From Branchiostoma floridae (Eukaryota; Chordata; Leptocardii; Amphioxiformes; Branchiostomatidae), in NCBI RefSeq assembly GCF_000003815.2, contig NC_049981.1, forward strand, positions 8,380,085 through 8,444,084: 64,000 nucleotides of DNA. The letters run 5' to 3'. The position numbers were made by a program, and so were the translations under genes. The notes under the pieces are model-generated. The model was given only the letters and a program-made list of their open reading frames with translations, searched no databases and was not told the DNA's origin. Positions within the stretch are counted from its first letter, which is position 1. Each line of letters opens with the position of its first letter. Positions 10,716 through 23,400 of the stretch are shown here, piece by piece.

Positions 10716-11332
10716 ATTGTATACATGCTCGCATCTTCCACGTTCCATGGCACTCCTTACATGCACTGAAGCAATAACCGCTGATCATCCATCCATGCCC
10801 GCAATAACATCAACAGCTTTTCAATCAAAATAATCTTCCAAATTGTTCTTGTTCGTCCATCCATCTAATCCAAGAGGCACTGGATCAGCTAATAAATCAA
10901 TGTAAACCCCAGGGGCACTGATTGCCCTTTGTGTTTATAATAGTTTGCTTAGAAGACTAGTAATTGATCAAAAACAGTTATTCTGGCTCCAAAGACACTC
11001 TGGTAGACGATGGGTTCAATAGCAGAAAATCAGCAATTACCGAAATGTATTTAAATTCATGGAGATTGAATTTTGCGGTATGAGAAAAGAGTGTTCTAGT
11101 GTGCAGCAATGGAAACCTTGGTGCCTTTACAGACAGCCAGTCAGGACTGATTAAGTGTATCTACCCTCTGGATACAAACTGTAAGTTGCACTTCCTAATG
11201 AATGTAATCAATGTTCAAAGATTGATTCAATCCATGGTATTTATATTTCAATCTCTCTATACACTTATATTTCAATCAATAAACAATATGGATTCAAATA
11301 TATTCAATTTGTCATGGTTCTTCTTTTCCTGA
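10716..11332 (+). other. No gene seen
   Basis: AT-rich sequence. A half-site of the CTGTAAATGC family is suggested near 11040-11090 (ATTGAATTTTGCGG). No coding or RNA feature. Confidence 0.45.
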
Positions 11333-11560
11333 GTCCTCCCATCAAATCTTCAAATGGATTCAACTACTCCATTTTATAGGGCCAAATGGCCTAAAATTTG
11401 GCATGGAGGTACAGTCAGCATATACCCCCAGGAGTTTTTTTTTGTTTGTTTTTTTACACAGGCCTTAAAATCAAAAGTTAAACTTATCTATGTAGGTTTC
11501 GTGGTAATTTTTAGACCAATAAATTGAATTTATATTTTAAACCCCTGTACCATGGTGTCA
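11333..11560 (+). repeat. Dispersed copy of the 162-bp satellite head
   Basis: GTCCTCCCATCAAATCTTCA, GGGCCAAATGGCCTAAAATT and GTAATTTTTAGACCAATAAA then CCCCTGTACCATGG follow the same order as in the satellite at 2750-2950, showing that the satellite unit also exists as a dispersed element. Confidence 0.7.
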
Positions 11561-11663
11561 TATAGCCTGGGTACCATCCGGGAAGTACTAGTATTTTGCT
11601 CCCATGTTCGCTTCTGCTACCCATCTGGGGACCTGCACATTCAAACTGTTTGGTGGTAACATC

Positions 11664-11806
11664 AGTGAATGAACGAATTAAGGAATGGGTTCTAGAGCAC
11701 TTGTTCGATAACAGGCCCTCCCGCAAGAGGAAAGGCGTTTTGGGTGTTGGAACCGTTATTCCAATCGCTTCAACCCATTCCTTAATTTGCTCATGTGTCA
11801 TTCACT
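11664..11806. mobile_element. Inverted-repeat element
   Basis: GTGAATGAACGAATTAAGGA then ATGGGTT is mirrored by AACCCATTCCTTAATTTGCT then CATGTGTCATTCAC. The 30-bp arms surround about 85 bp. Overlapping open frames on both strands come from this palindrome. Confidence 0.65.
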
Positions 11807-11849
11807 CACCAATCAGCGGCCTTGTCCAGAATTTGGACAATTCCAGACG

Positions 11850-13240
11850 TTAATGTGGTCAAGGTCCCAGACAGAACAGCAGAGAAGCGACTGTATATAG
11901 TGTATAATAAATGTCAGAATGAGAAGCGACTGTATATATGTATGTCCTTGAAAGGTAAAAGAAAATAACACTGAATAAAAAAAAATTGGTCATGGAGGTT
12001 AGATGTCCAAGTAAACAATATTTAAAGACAATTCCATCTCTACAATGCTAACAGTTCCACATAAGAAGTATCCAAACATACTTTGCATATGAGTGACATT
12101 TAGTGACTTTGACCTCTAGATTCTAGTGACACTGAAGAATAGTGATTTATGTCACTCGAAACGCCTGAAAGAAACCTTGGAAGCTTATCCAGTTGTAGAC
12201 ATTGCATCGTCTTTAATTCAGCCTAAATTCACCTCTTTATGAAACTGCTTGTACAATTAAAAGCCAATAATAAAATCCGCTATGCGGTCTTCATGTATCC
12301 CCTTTAACTTGAGTACATTTGTAAATTTTCTGAAGAGGAGATATTGGAAATATGCGGTTGATATTCCACCACTTCAGATTGTGCAAGTAATTTTCTTCTG
12401 GTGCAAGTAATTTTTGGGTCAACTTACACTTGTGCAAGTTGACCCAAAGTGTATTTTGAGCCCTGGGTAGGTCAACCTTCTACAGTAGATATTGGATCTG
12501 TTGGGTCAGGTTATGGACTGGCTCTGATTTAACTTAGCTTTGTTATTGCCTCTGAATCGACCAATGCATTTGTTTTTGATGAATCATTTGTCAATAGATT
12601 TTGCAGTCTGGCCCAGAAATGACATGACAGCTTAATTCTTCACCAAATGGCACAGACCTCCTATACAAAGGCTGACCAAAAAAACGGGCTTCTATGCAGA
12701 CAACTTTATTATCATTCATATTATAATCATCATTGGGCGGGCCAGCTATTCTCTACCAGGAGCTGAACTGAGAGCAGCTTACAATTGGCTGGTATAAATT
12801 GCAAGGGTCTGTAATCACAGCCTATATACAGCATGTTGACCTCAATATAACAGGAATTACCTCAGCAGCCATTGGACTGTAAGGATATAAACCACTCAAA
12901 CTAGGAAGGATCCCTACTCTTTTCAATTAGTGCGGTGGGTTCTTAAATGCACTCGATGTGTGGCTCTCTTGTGGAATTCCTATGTAATATCCTATCAGAG
13001 GGATGTCCATAACTGAAGCTATAGGTAGTACTACTTATTTTCACCTGAGTGAAGCGAAGAGAGTCATGTCAAGTGCCTTTCCCAAAGGCACAACATCTGG
13101 ACACATCAGGGGTTTGGGGCCCTGGACCTCTGGACCCTGGACAGATTGTGTCACATGATGCCACACAATATTTCTGAGGACTTAATTTTCAGATGCTTTC
13201 CCTATGTTGATGACATGATAAAAACATGTTTCAAGTCTAC
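11850..13240 (+). other. No gene seen; short MITE end
   Basis: A GTGCAAGT-rich remnant with a TTTTGAGCCCTG end lies at about 12378-12466, matching the right end of the CAGGG element family. The rest is AT-rich filler. Confidence 0.45.
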
Positions 13241-13248
13241 ACTCCTAG

Positions 13249-13700
13249 AGATGGTACCTGTATAGAAAATTCAGCAGGTACTGTCCAGGTCCAGAATATC
13301 AGGACCAGGTTCAGACCTAAACCAGGACCTATTGAGAAAACTTGTGAATGAGCAAAACAATGAAATGTTGCTACTAAGAATTCTGTCTGGTGACTTTCAC
13401 TGGCATTTTAAAATTCTTTCTTCATATAAACAATACTGATTGCCTTTGTTCACTTAGATCAACTTTGACTGTAGAAACTTTGTAAGAATGTCTGTCAACT
13501 CCCTTTTACTTTTCTCGTGTTATTTTCTTGGACCAGTAAGCCCCAAAACATGTGACCGCAGCGCCTGCCGGTATGATCAAATCATTTTCTAATCAGTCAA
13601 GAATCTGGTCCACTGTTTTTTTTTCTGGTCCGTATTTTTCTGAACCGGTCAAAGAAGAAAAAATGTTTTTGTACCACAGTGTACCGGTACACACCATATG
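13249..13700 (-). mobile_element. hAT-type GGACC MITE, inverted and degraded
   Basis: Read on the minus strand, GTGTACCGGTACACTGTGGT leads and a GGTCCTGATATTCTGGACCT stretch with AATTTTCTATACAGGTAC ends the element, the same order as the 54416 copy. TCTAATCAGTCAAGAATCTG corresponds to the conserved 'gaccgattaga' block. Ends are worn and no duplication could be read. Confidence 0.6.
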
Positions 13701-13765
13701 ACCAGGATGAAAAATTTTAGAATTTCAAACTGCCACATAACAACAAGCAAATGCAACAGAATTGG

Positions 13766-14255
13766 CATCAGGGTCCTGTCCATGGTACTGAGCAATAGTT
13801 CCAGGCAAATATAAGGTTGTCAGTGTCATGGTCCTGTCCATGGTACTGAACAATAGTTCCAGGCAAATATAATGTTGTCAGTATAATGGTCCTGTCCATG
13901 GTACTGCACAATGTTTCCAAGCAAATGCAATGTTGTCAAAATCAGGGTCTTGTCCATGGTACTGAACAATGTTTCCAGGCAAATGCAATGTTGTCAGAAT
14001 CAGAGTCTTGTCCATGGTACTGAACAATGTTTCCAGGCAAATGCAATGTTGTCAGAATCAGGGTCTTGTCCATGGTACTGAACAATGTTTCCAGGCAAAT
14101 GCAATGTTGTCAGAATCAGAGTCTTGTCCATGGTACTGAACAATGTTTCCAGGCAAATGCAATGTTGTCAGTATCGTGGTCCTGTCCATGGTACTGAACA
14201 ATGTTTCTATGCAAATACAATGTTACCAGTATCATGGTCCTGTCTATTGACACAA
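13766..14255 (+). repeat. 58-bp minisatellite, about 8.5 copies
   Basis: GTCCATGGTACTGAACAATG recurs every 58 bp from 13778 (13836, 13894, 13952, 14010, 14068, 14126, 14184), with AGGCAAATGCAATGTTGTCA in each unit. The first two units say AATAGTTCCAGG, the later ones AATGTTTCCAGG, so the array grew from a subset. A diverged relative lies near 14527-14570. Confidence 0.93.
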
Positions 14256-15900
14256 GAGCACTGGGAAATCCTTGCAAATGACAGAACCAGCTGGAGACCA
14301 CACTATCCAGGCAGCTAAAATCAGGAGAAACCAGACTGATGCGCATGGCAGAAGAAAAGCGGATCCCGCGAAAAGAACTCTGCAACTTATCTGAGTCAGC
14401 TTACAAATGCCCTGTGTGGCAGAGACTGTCATTCTCATATAGGACTGTTTAGCCACAGTCGACGCTGTAGGGCTGATATCAATTAGGATTTTACCATGGT
14501 CAATATTGACCAAAGGAGGCCATATGTAGGTCCTGTTCATGGTACCAAAAATATTTTCTAGCCAAATACCTCTTGCCTCCGGCCTGCGAAATTCACTAAC
14601 CATATAGAAAAAACCTGCTTATCAACTGCACAATGAATATTCTCAGGATGCACTGGCAGACAAGCTGCCTAAAGATACATTATGTCACATCACTGCTTCA
14701 CAGATGGTTATCAGAAAATGACTTCCTAACCAATAAACCCTAAATAAAACATCACAGAACACGGTACACATGTTGGCTGTAGCTTCAATTGAAAGCCACT
14801 GGCAATATTGGATATTTTCTTCATTTCTCTGCAAACCAAGTAAAGCTAAAATCCGTTACATAATACTTCGGAAACCAGATACAAAGTGATGACTTACTTA
14901 CAATATTGTTTGCAATATAAGCTAATTTACATTGAATTTTTTCTCACTGCATTAGGTCTAGGAAAAAAGTTGTGTTTTTGCATTTTGTTGTTGTTGGCCG
15001 CTGGTATTGAGGGACATAGAATTTTTTAACTGACAAATGAATGTTGAAATTTAAGAAGGTATTTTACACTCTTTAAATAGATTCAGCTTTGACCAGTTGA
15101 TGAAAGAATTTGTATGAAACTTTGTACTTCTTTGCTAAGTTTGCAGAATGTCAACCTGGACCATACCTGGACCTGAATTTTCTGTACCGGTGCCCACTCC
15201 TAAAGGAGATGTAATGGACAAGAGAGACCAGGAGCAAAATCTAAGATCAAATCAAAGATCAGGCCACTAGCAGCCAATGATTCAGCTGGTATACAAGCTG
15301 ATAATGTGGAATAATAAATACTTTTCCCATTTGTCTCACTAAGGCTAATGCAATCCATAATGTAGGAGGCAGTGAGTCTGACTCATCATAGCAGAATCAA
15401 CTGTTGTAACACAATTAGTATGTTCCTTGTATTGTAGTGTTGTACAAAATATGACGGCTACAACAAAGGCGTCACCTAAAATTGCAAGCAAAATTATAGG
15501 ATGATAATTTCATTAGAAAAAGTTTTATTGCATCTTGTGAGAAGACAGCGGAAGATTTCCTTGTAAAAGGTCCTCTACTGGAGAGCCCAGGCATTACTAT
15601 TTGATAGCCTGCTATAATGTAACAATTTATCTCTATTAGGTTCTGCCAGACAATTTGTCTGCTGCTGCAATTTCGCAGGGTTGGCATATGTTAGCAAGGC
15701 CACAGCTCATCTCAGATGACTTTTACAGGGAATACACAGAGGGATGGAGTGGTATTGATATGAATTACCGACATTACCAGCATGTACTATCATCTCCATT
15801 CCTGGCCTTTAGGATTTAATATATTATCCTACATCAATGCATTTGTATACATTTTTAAATGTGAGTAAAAAAAGTTGCTCATATTCATAAAATACAACTA
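14256..15900 (+). other. No gene seen; GGACC remnant
   Basis: A fragment of the GGACC MITE right end (CCTGGACCTGAATTTTCTGT then ACCGGTGCCCACTCCTA) lies at about 15158-15200. The 119-codon minus frame at 14244-14603 has no splice or homology support. Confidence 0.45.
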
Positions 15901-15902
15901 AT

Positions 15903-16270
15903 AGTGGCGCATTTACTTTAACTGTACAGCACAAGTCATGCAAGGAAATTACGAGAAAATTCTTCCTCCCACAGACAATCTATCCCTGGGAAAGGCTATC
16001 CATTCCCCAGATGTAACAGACGAGAAGCTGACAAAAAGGGTGCATTGATTTTGCTGTGGTGGCACAACTGCCACATTTCATCACTACTGAACAGATAACT
16101 GGCGCACTTACTTTAACTGTACAGCACAAGTCATGCAAGGAAATTACGAGGAAATTCTTCCTCCCACAGACAATCTATCCCATGTCACTGGGAAAGGCTA
16201 TCCATTCCCCAGATGTAACAGACGAGAAGCTGACAAAAAGGGTGCATATTGATTTTTGCTGTGGTGGCAA
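15903..16270 (+). repeat. Tandem duplication, 195-bp offset
   Basis: ACTGTACAGCACAAGTCATG occurs at 15921 and 16116, and the following GACGAGAAGCTGACAAAAAG is also in both. The second copy has a few extra bases (CATGTCACTGGG). Recent tandem duplication; the 96-codon frame through it has no other support. Confidence 0.85.
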
Positions 16271-18905
16271 CAAGCTACAAGGGAACTCAGCAGAGTGCAA
16301 ATGTGATAAGAATAATCAATTAGTCGTACAAGATTTCAATCATTGAAATACAATCTTGATGTGTACATTTGTACACCAACAATCACAGATTTGGTTGGTC
16401 ACGTTACAACATGGAATGGCATGTTCAATTATTTTAATCAGGCATATGGTGTTGATCAGATTACATGGATGACATCCTCTGACCCCCCCCCCCTTTTCTT
16501 AAACAAGCATGCACGAGAAGAAAAAAGTCTGTCCCTAAAAAATTGCCTTCATTACGATATATACTAGCATAATCAGCAATGCTGAACAAATGACTGATCA
16601 CACAAACATAACAAACAATAGATTTTGCATTTGGAGTCTTTCATACAACTCATGTATCTTCTACTTTGACTTTGGAATTGACCTTTACATTCTATGACTA
16701 TTGTTTGTTTGTTTAGACAGCCCGCATAATTGCCCAGACGCCAGTCATACTCGAAAATGCCCAATTAGAGATGACTGGCTGACAAGTCGGCTGAGCTAAA
16801 TTTTTTATTTGTAAACGGTACTTAAGGACAGAGTTTTGCACCGTAGTCCACTGTCTACTGCACTTGTCATAAAACATTACATGTAAAAGAGCAACATGAA
16901 TTCTCCCAGTACCACGAACCTCTGTAAACTGTCACAGTACTTCATCTGTCTTTCTTGTCCCAATCAGCTCTTCAGTGAGCTAAACTGGTTAGAGATCACT
17001 TTCATCATGCATGGCACATGTCTGACACTGTATCCACTATTATTCAATATCTTAAGTCATGACAAGCCCTGGGCTATTTTTGGCAGGTTGAAAAGTCGCA
17101 ACCGCAGCTTCAAACCTTACAGAATATCAATTCCCAATGAAGGATTGACTGTGTATTCCAGTAAATGAAATGCATTGTACATGTACATGACTATTCAAAC
17201 ATCTTCCAATCTAATTCCAAGATGTCAGGAGAGACAAGATAAAGGGCTGTAAGGAAATATAGATAAGACAAAAGAATTGGAGATTCTAGTACAGGAGCAA
17301 CAATGTCAACATACCAGGCTATTGGTAACTTGGGTTTCAAGCAATTTCACCTTAAATTCTAATATACTGGTAAATGGAAATATTGTAATCTACAGTGGAA
17401 AGAAAAGACTTTTTCAACTTCTAGGGACAAAATGATTGTATATGAGTCATAATTTTTATGTTTTGCTTTTGTAATAAGTTGATTCAAATTCAGAATGGTG
17501 CACTGAGTACTCTGTGATTTTTTCTCCAAATCAGAGAAGAAGAAAAATACATCAAATCTGATTTAAAACAGGAAGACTTGGACATCGTTCTGACCATTAT
17601 ACTTAATCTTACAATACAGTGACAGTGAGTGGCTTGATCCATATTGGCTTATTTATTGATGTTAAGATCTGAGGAGAGAGGACTTCAGAAATATACTATC
17701 CATTTATCTAATCACACTTGAAGCTTCTCCCTGCTAAAATACGCTTTATTTACATTGATTGGGAGTGCCAGCAGTCTTTTCTCAATACTTTTTGGCCCTA
17801 AAAAGGAATTAACCAGGATATTTATATTAACTACCTTTATCATTAACAAGGTAATCAAAGAAGAATACATAAGTTTTGTTTCAAACTTGCTTGTAGGAGG
17901 AAACTCGGTCTAAGTTGGTTACACCTACTAGTAGTATATACGACATGTAGTACATGTCCAGAGAAACTACCTACAGAACGGCAGTCAGCAAGATCCGTCC
18001 ATATGTACCAGGATGGAAATTTGCTTGTAATGGGACAAGAGAGAACTTTACTCAATTTGTCAAAAAAAATCAGAACTTCACATTCAAGAACAATAACATT
18101 GGCTTCCAAACTACAATAATTGAATCAAATCCTTTGCAAGGCCTGCAGTGTACATAGCATTACTCAATTAATAAGTGAAATGATTGGGCAGATCTTAAAA
18201 AAGCTTGAGCCAGCCTTGGCCTGCAGGGATGCAGAAACTACAATACTCATTCCTGATGCAGTCCCCATTACCATGTACAAGTCATTAACATATATATTAT
18301 ATGAGGAGGATTTCCCTACTGATGAGCATCATATTGGGTGATTCTGGGGGTAAAGCCCAATCCATTCTATGCTACGTTCCTGTGACATTGGCAATGAGCC
18401 GGGCTGCAAATTCTACTTACGGTCAATCTGCTCTATCCAGTTTCACCTTCCAGACCTTAATGAAGGTCACCTAAAACAATATGGAACTTCCAAACAGAAT
18501 TTAAGATACTTGATTATGTAATAATTCAAAAACACAAAACTCTGGTCAAATTACTAAAACTCCAAAAAAACTCATGAATGGAAATTACAAACAGGTTACT
18601 GTGATGCAGAACCATTTGCGTTGGTTTTATGTTTGCAGTTTTCATGGTGGACCCCAAAACAGTGCGAACATTCCCATTCTGTCGTCCGCACGCGTGGCCT
18701 AGGACACTCCCTCCTCACCACATGTATGTAGTATAACGTTACATTGTCAAAGTATGAGGAAATGTTTGAGGTATTTGCTACAATGAAGACACACATTGTC
18801 AAATACTTGTAACAAAGACACATTTCAGTTTGCATTCATTCCTTTCTGCATACCACATACTGTATAACACCATGGCAGAAAAGTATCACAATGTATTTAT
18901 TTACA
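16271..18905 (+). other. No gene seen
   Basis: AT-rich sequence with a C run at about 16484-16494. Short open frames on both strands lack splice sites, signal peptides or recognisable motifs. Confidence 0.45.
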
Positions 18906-19275
18906 GAGTAGATACGGTTATATCAGTGACAGTTGATAACACCAGCATTGTCAAGTCAAAAGTGGACCGTTCTGTCCATTTGTAGCACCCTTGCCAAGTA
19001 ACCAGTAAGTGTTTCCTTTGGTGTACCAATTCAATATATTGTCAATATTGACGTCTCTTTGAAGAAAATGAGTTCTTGTGACAATATACAATATTATATA
19101 GAGTATTGACAATATAGTACATATCTAATTTGAATATTGCCATGACACCCTCACATATGTATATATGACGGAATGTGAAGATACAGTTAGAACAGTGACA
19201 GTTGATTACGCCAGCACTGTCAAAAGTGGACTGTTCCGTCCCTTTGCCGAGTAACTGCTTTAAGCGGTTTCCGAC
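18906..19275 (+). repeat. Two copies of a 'CAGTGACAGTTGAT' dispersed repeat
   Basis: TCAGTGACAGTTGATAACAC near 18924 and ACAGTGACAGTTGATTACGC near 19194 are each followed by CCAGCA-TGTCAA, AAAGTGGAC and TTCYGTCC. A third copy at 20532 is split by a hAT MITE and a fourth, degraded, is at about 30160. The family is not recognised. Confidence 0.6.
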
Positions 19276-20054
19276 TGGTGGTTGGTAGACGTGCCTGGTT
19301 TTCCATTACTGTATGTGACTACAGTGCAGTACTGTAAAATAACGCACTTTAATATAATGTTTGTTAGATAGTCAGCCTCAGACTGCAACCACTCCATTTT
19401 CCCTCTACTGCAAAATTAAATCCCCGCAACGATAAATGCATTTACAGTATCCTACTGTACTAACTACCTGACAGATCATGAGCATGACTGGGCATTCTGT
19501 AGGCACACAAGACTGTAATTTGCAGTCAGCACTTTTCCTACCCACCGACAGCAATCTGACGCTGAACGTGAGACTGCACTGATTTCCAATATTTCCTACA
19601 GAGCTTTCAATTACGCTCCGTTAAAACCGCACGCAATTTTACCCGATCACCAATATATCCTGTAGGCCTCAGCAGGCATTTATACAAATTATGTTACATA
19701 CTTCATCCAGAGAGTCAGACTGTGGACCCAAACTTGTCTGTACCTGCTTGAGGCTTGCAGTTTCTACGATGGGTAGTCTTTAACCTTCACAACATACACC
19801 ATTGGTCACTTGGGAAAACATAATACAATTAGGCAGTACCTCTTGACATTGATGTATTGATAAATTTGAATCTCCCCTGTTCTCTTGTGGTTTCTGGCTT
19901 CCAAGACATTGTTGAGGGACTCAGCCATAAGTCACATAATATATCAAACATGACACAGACCCTGAGTCACAGTAGCTTCAAACAAAAAACCTGAAAAACA
20001 AGAGTCTGGAGACCACATACCTCCATGAAATATTCTGATTATGCAGATGACTTT

Positions 20055-20470
20055 CACATCATACTTTATGCTTGGTTACATGTATGTACACCTTTAACTA
20101 ACTTACACAGGTCACAATGTTGACAATCCAATCAACTACTACATTACTAAGAAGAACACTTTCACATTCATTATACAAATTAGGGACTTGCATAACTGGT
20201 ATTGTCTAATATTCACCTACCACAAACTACATGTTACAGGTATTTGAGTCCTATTATGTAAAAACAAGTTGTAACTATAGATTTTCCTCATTAAGTAATG
20301 AAATAATGTCCAAATTTGCTTAACTGTGCATTGCATAATCCCTGCCAAAGACACCTGCATACTAAATATCATGGAAATCCATCATTCGTATGTTCTGTTA
20401 TGCTCCTTGGAAGATTTTGATAAAATGCCCCTGCAGTTCCAGAGCAAGCTGCTAGGGGACCAATAAGGGG
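20055..20470 (-). mobile_element. 'Tacctccat' family fragment, minus orientation
   Basis: ATGTTGACAATCCAATCA, TTTGAGTCCTATTATG and TTGGAAGATTTTGATAAAAT then GCCCCTGCAGTTCCAGAGCA are the reverse of the 21777 copy's distal half. No coding capacity. Confidence 0.7.
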
Positions 20471-20547
20471 GCCGGTCTCTCTGGGGTGCAATCCTGGACG
20501 ATTCCGCTAGGGGGAGCAATTCCCTATCAGATCAGTGACAGTTGATC

Positions 20548-20899
20548 CAGGGCTCTAGCCAGCTAGACATTTTTTTCCGTCAGCAAATTCCCATTGTCGC
20601 GAAAACAATATTCCAGGAGTTAGAGAGACTGAACTGAGACCTTGAAAAACGGGTTTTAATGAGATTATCGTATGCGAAAGGGCACCGACACACATTATCA
20701 ACAATAATAACAATAGCAAAACAAACAGTATGTGGCTTTTCAGCCGTGGACGGTGTCCCCAAGCAGCCTGTAGCTTCCACCAAGGAGCTTTTATCAGATT
20801 TTTGTCCATCAAAGTTGACGGATTGGTTTTTAAATTTTTCCGTCACACGCAGTAAATTTCCGTCAATTGACGGAAAAACGGACGCTGGCTAGAGCCCTG
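20548..20899. mobile_element. hAT-type MITE, perfect 8-bp duplication
   Basis: The ends CAGGGCTCTAGCCAGC and GCTGGCTAGAGCCCTG are exact mirrors, flanked by AGTTGATC at 20540-20547 and 20900-20907. Sub-terminal TTTCCGTCA/TGACGGAAA repeats mirror each other. 352 bp without a transposase. It interrupts a copy of the CAGTGACAGTTGAT repeat. Confidence 0.93.
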
Positions 20900-20947
20900 A
20901 GTTGATCACAACAACACTGTTGAAAGCGAATGATCTGTCCATCTAAT

Positions 20948-20996
20948 AGACTTGGCCAGGGCGCTATAGATGATCTATAGCGCCCTGTCCAAGTCT
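20948..20996. repeat. 24-bp-arm hairpin with one mismatch
   Basis: AGACTTGGCCAGGGCGCTAT then AGAT is mirrored by ATCTATAGCGCCCTGTCCAA then GTCT with almost no loop. Such loop-free palindromes usually come from MITE ends; here no element flanks it. Confidence 0.75.
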
Positions 20997-20999
20997 TTA

Positions 21000-21776
21000 G
21001 AGGGTGTGCGGTGGTGCACTGAATATCTTGATTTATGTAGTCTGTAAAGGAGCTGTTCCTTGTGTGACTTAAGCTCTTATTCTATTATATACTTAAAATC
21101 TCTGTGAACACTTCCTTTCCTCTTCTGAAAAATTAAATCCACATGGTCCTCAATACAATAATTTACAGTAGTCAGATCAAGTAGAAACTGAAAATACACA
21201 AGCTCAGATGGTTTATCTTCATTCTCCATGCTTCAGCCATAAAATAACACTATTTTATTCAGTTAGTACAGTGATCTCTAGAGCATCACCCTGATTTCAG
21301 GTCTTCAGAATGATGAAAGAATGACCAGAGGGGATTACATGTCCTTGCTCATCTGATATTTGCTGGTTTAGTACCACACTCCACACCGATCATCCATCAC
21401 CCAGTCAGTCGTGGACAGCAATGCCAAACCTTCTCCGATTCTGGCTGGTTAACTCTGGAAAGAAATCTATAATTCCATTTTTGGAAAACCTTCAGTTGTT
21501 TTCTTTGTTCTATGAAGGTTGGTTTCTTAATATGTATGTTTATCTATTTTTGTTTGCTTGTGTGTTTGTACCTGGCAAGAATGCAGTCGGTATCTTATGG
21601 GGATACTGATAGAAATTTACATCAATGGTCCCAAAGAAAGGTACCAGAATAGGTTGCAATCATCTCTGAATTTCCTGTCTTCAATTTCTTGCAATGTGTC
21701 TATTACCTTATGAGAGATAGAATCAGCAAGAAAGCATAATGAATAAAACAAGGCATTCACTAGGAGGAAAAAGTTT
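21000..21776 (+). other. No gene seen
   Basis: AT-rich filler. A 62-codon frame at 21421 has hydrophobic stretches but no splice context or family resemblance. Confidence 0.45.
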
Positions 21777-22565
21777 ATTTTTGTTACCTCCATGAAAAAT
21801 GGAGGTATAGTTTTTGGTGTGTCTGTGTGTGTGTGTGTCTGTCTGTGTGTGTGTCCGCATATTTGTGGTCAGCATAACATTAGAACCTCTGAATGGATTG
21901 TAATGATATTTGGTATGTGGGTAGGTGTTTGGAAGACAAAGGTCAAGGTCGATTTTGGGCCCCCTGGTGTGTGACCTTGGTACTGCAGCAGAACTTCGAT
22001 TTTTTGTATTTTTTGACCTGAACATGCTATGGTCTTTATTTCTTGGTGGCAGATATCTTGTGACATAAGGAAAAGGGTATATAGGTTTGGGCCCCCTTGC
22101 GGCTTGCTCTGGAACTGCAGGGGCAATTTTGTCAAAATCTTCCAAGGAGCATAACGGAACATAGGAACGATGAATTTCTATGATATTTAGCATATAGGTA
22201 TGTTTGTCAGAGATGTACATAATGAAGTGCACATTATGCAAATTTGGACTTAATTTGCATCTTTAATGAGGAAAATCTATTTTTCCAGTATTTTTCATTA
22301 TAGCACTCAAATACATGTAACATATGTAATTTGTGATAGGTGGAATATTAGCAGATACCAATTATGCAAATAAGTCCCTAATTTGCATAATTAATGTGAA
22401 TGTGTCCTAATTCATGTAGTAAATGTAGTAAATGATTGGATTGTCAACATTGTGTCCTGTGTAAGTTATGCAAAGGTGTATATAATCAAGCATAAATTAT
22501 GCAGGTATGCACGGCATTTGCATAATCAGAATATTTCATGGAGGTATGAGGTCTCCGAACTCTTG
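21777..22565 (+). mobile_element. 'Tacctccat' dispersed element, long copy
   Basis: Begins TTACCTCCATGAAAAATGGA then GGTATAGTTTTTGGTGTGTC, passes a (TG) microsatellite (about 21823-21853), AATGATATTTGGTATGTGGG and TTGCCCCTGCAGTTCC in reverse form, and ends TATTTCATGGAGGTATGAGG then TCTCCGAACTCTTGTT. The two ends share ATGGAGGTAT. A copy with the same ends is at 36316-37145 and fragments lie at 20055, 26530, 32160 and 38385. The 172-codon minus frame is a by-product. Confidence 0.75.
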
Positions 22566-23080
22566 TTCAGAATGTGTTGAAGATGGAGAACGGTGCATAT
22601 TTTATCTATCCTCACGTTTGTCCATTTTCCATTTCAGTCCCACAGATTTGTCTGAGACCTGCCAAGTCAGACTCAGGTGCATATTCAATGGGATGTGCAC
22701 TTAAATCCAATACGGTAATTCCAACAATGTTTGTCAGAAAGTCAGAAATGCTCTGACTCATTGGTGCACATTGACAACTTCATCAGATTCTGATTCAGAA
22801 TCAGAGGTTACCAAGAGCTGTGCAAAGGACCCAGCATTAGGTGACATGTTTATGTCTTATACAATGATTCGAAATCTGTCCATGCTCTACATGTAACATC
22901 TATTATCATAATACCGGTACGTTTACGACGATTTCTCTAGCCATACTGATTTGACAAATTGTCAACGCATCATTTTCTCCAGTTACATGTTGCTGTTATA
23001 GGTTACCCTTGCCACTTCTTCTGTGTAACTTTTCTACCACTCTTGTCCTGCTAAAAGCGTAATATTGTAATTGTAACACG
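22566..23080 (+). other. No gene seen
   Basis: Mixed sequence with no coding exon, RNA gene or recognisable repeat. Confidence 0.4.
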
Positions 23081-23084
23081 CCGC

Positions 23085-23400
23085 GGAATTACACGGCGAA
23101 CGGGCGCGTGGTTGGGAGGGGGTACAAAATACCGTTAGGAAGAAACACGGCACAATTAACTGCCGCTATGTACATTTATACATCCTCTGATGTTCCTTCC
23201 TTTTCTGTCAGTAAATGCATAAAACATAAACCTGCATGAGCATACAAAATGTCATGAGAAAACGGACGTATACTGTCAAGAATTTTCATTTAACTTCTGT
23301 CCGTCACAACCGCTATGACGTAACACTTCACTGCTAGCGTAGATATAAAAATGGCGGGAAAATGGCTGCGTACGTTCAATTTTGCCCATTCAGTCGTAGA
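23085..23400 (+). promoter_or_regulatory. Possible GC-rich promoter with CRE and YY1-like sites
   Basis: Local GC and CpG content rises (CGCCGCGGAATTACACGGCG, GGGCGCGTGGTTGGG). A CRE-like TATGACGTAA, a TATA-like GATATAAAAATGG and two AAAATGGC cores (YY1-like) follow within 70 bp. An ATG inside the YY1-like site opens only 29 codons. No downstream exon was found on either strand, so the call rests on motif clustering. Confidence 0.3.

Noticed and set aside
14244-14603. 119-codon minus-strand frame
   Set aside because: Starts within the 58-bp minisatellite edge and shows no recognisable motif.
21723-22241. 172-codon minus-strand frame
   Set aside because: Antisense of a dispersed repeat with a TG microsatellite; composition is repeat-driven.
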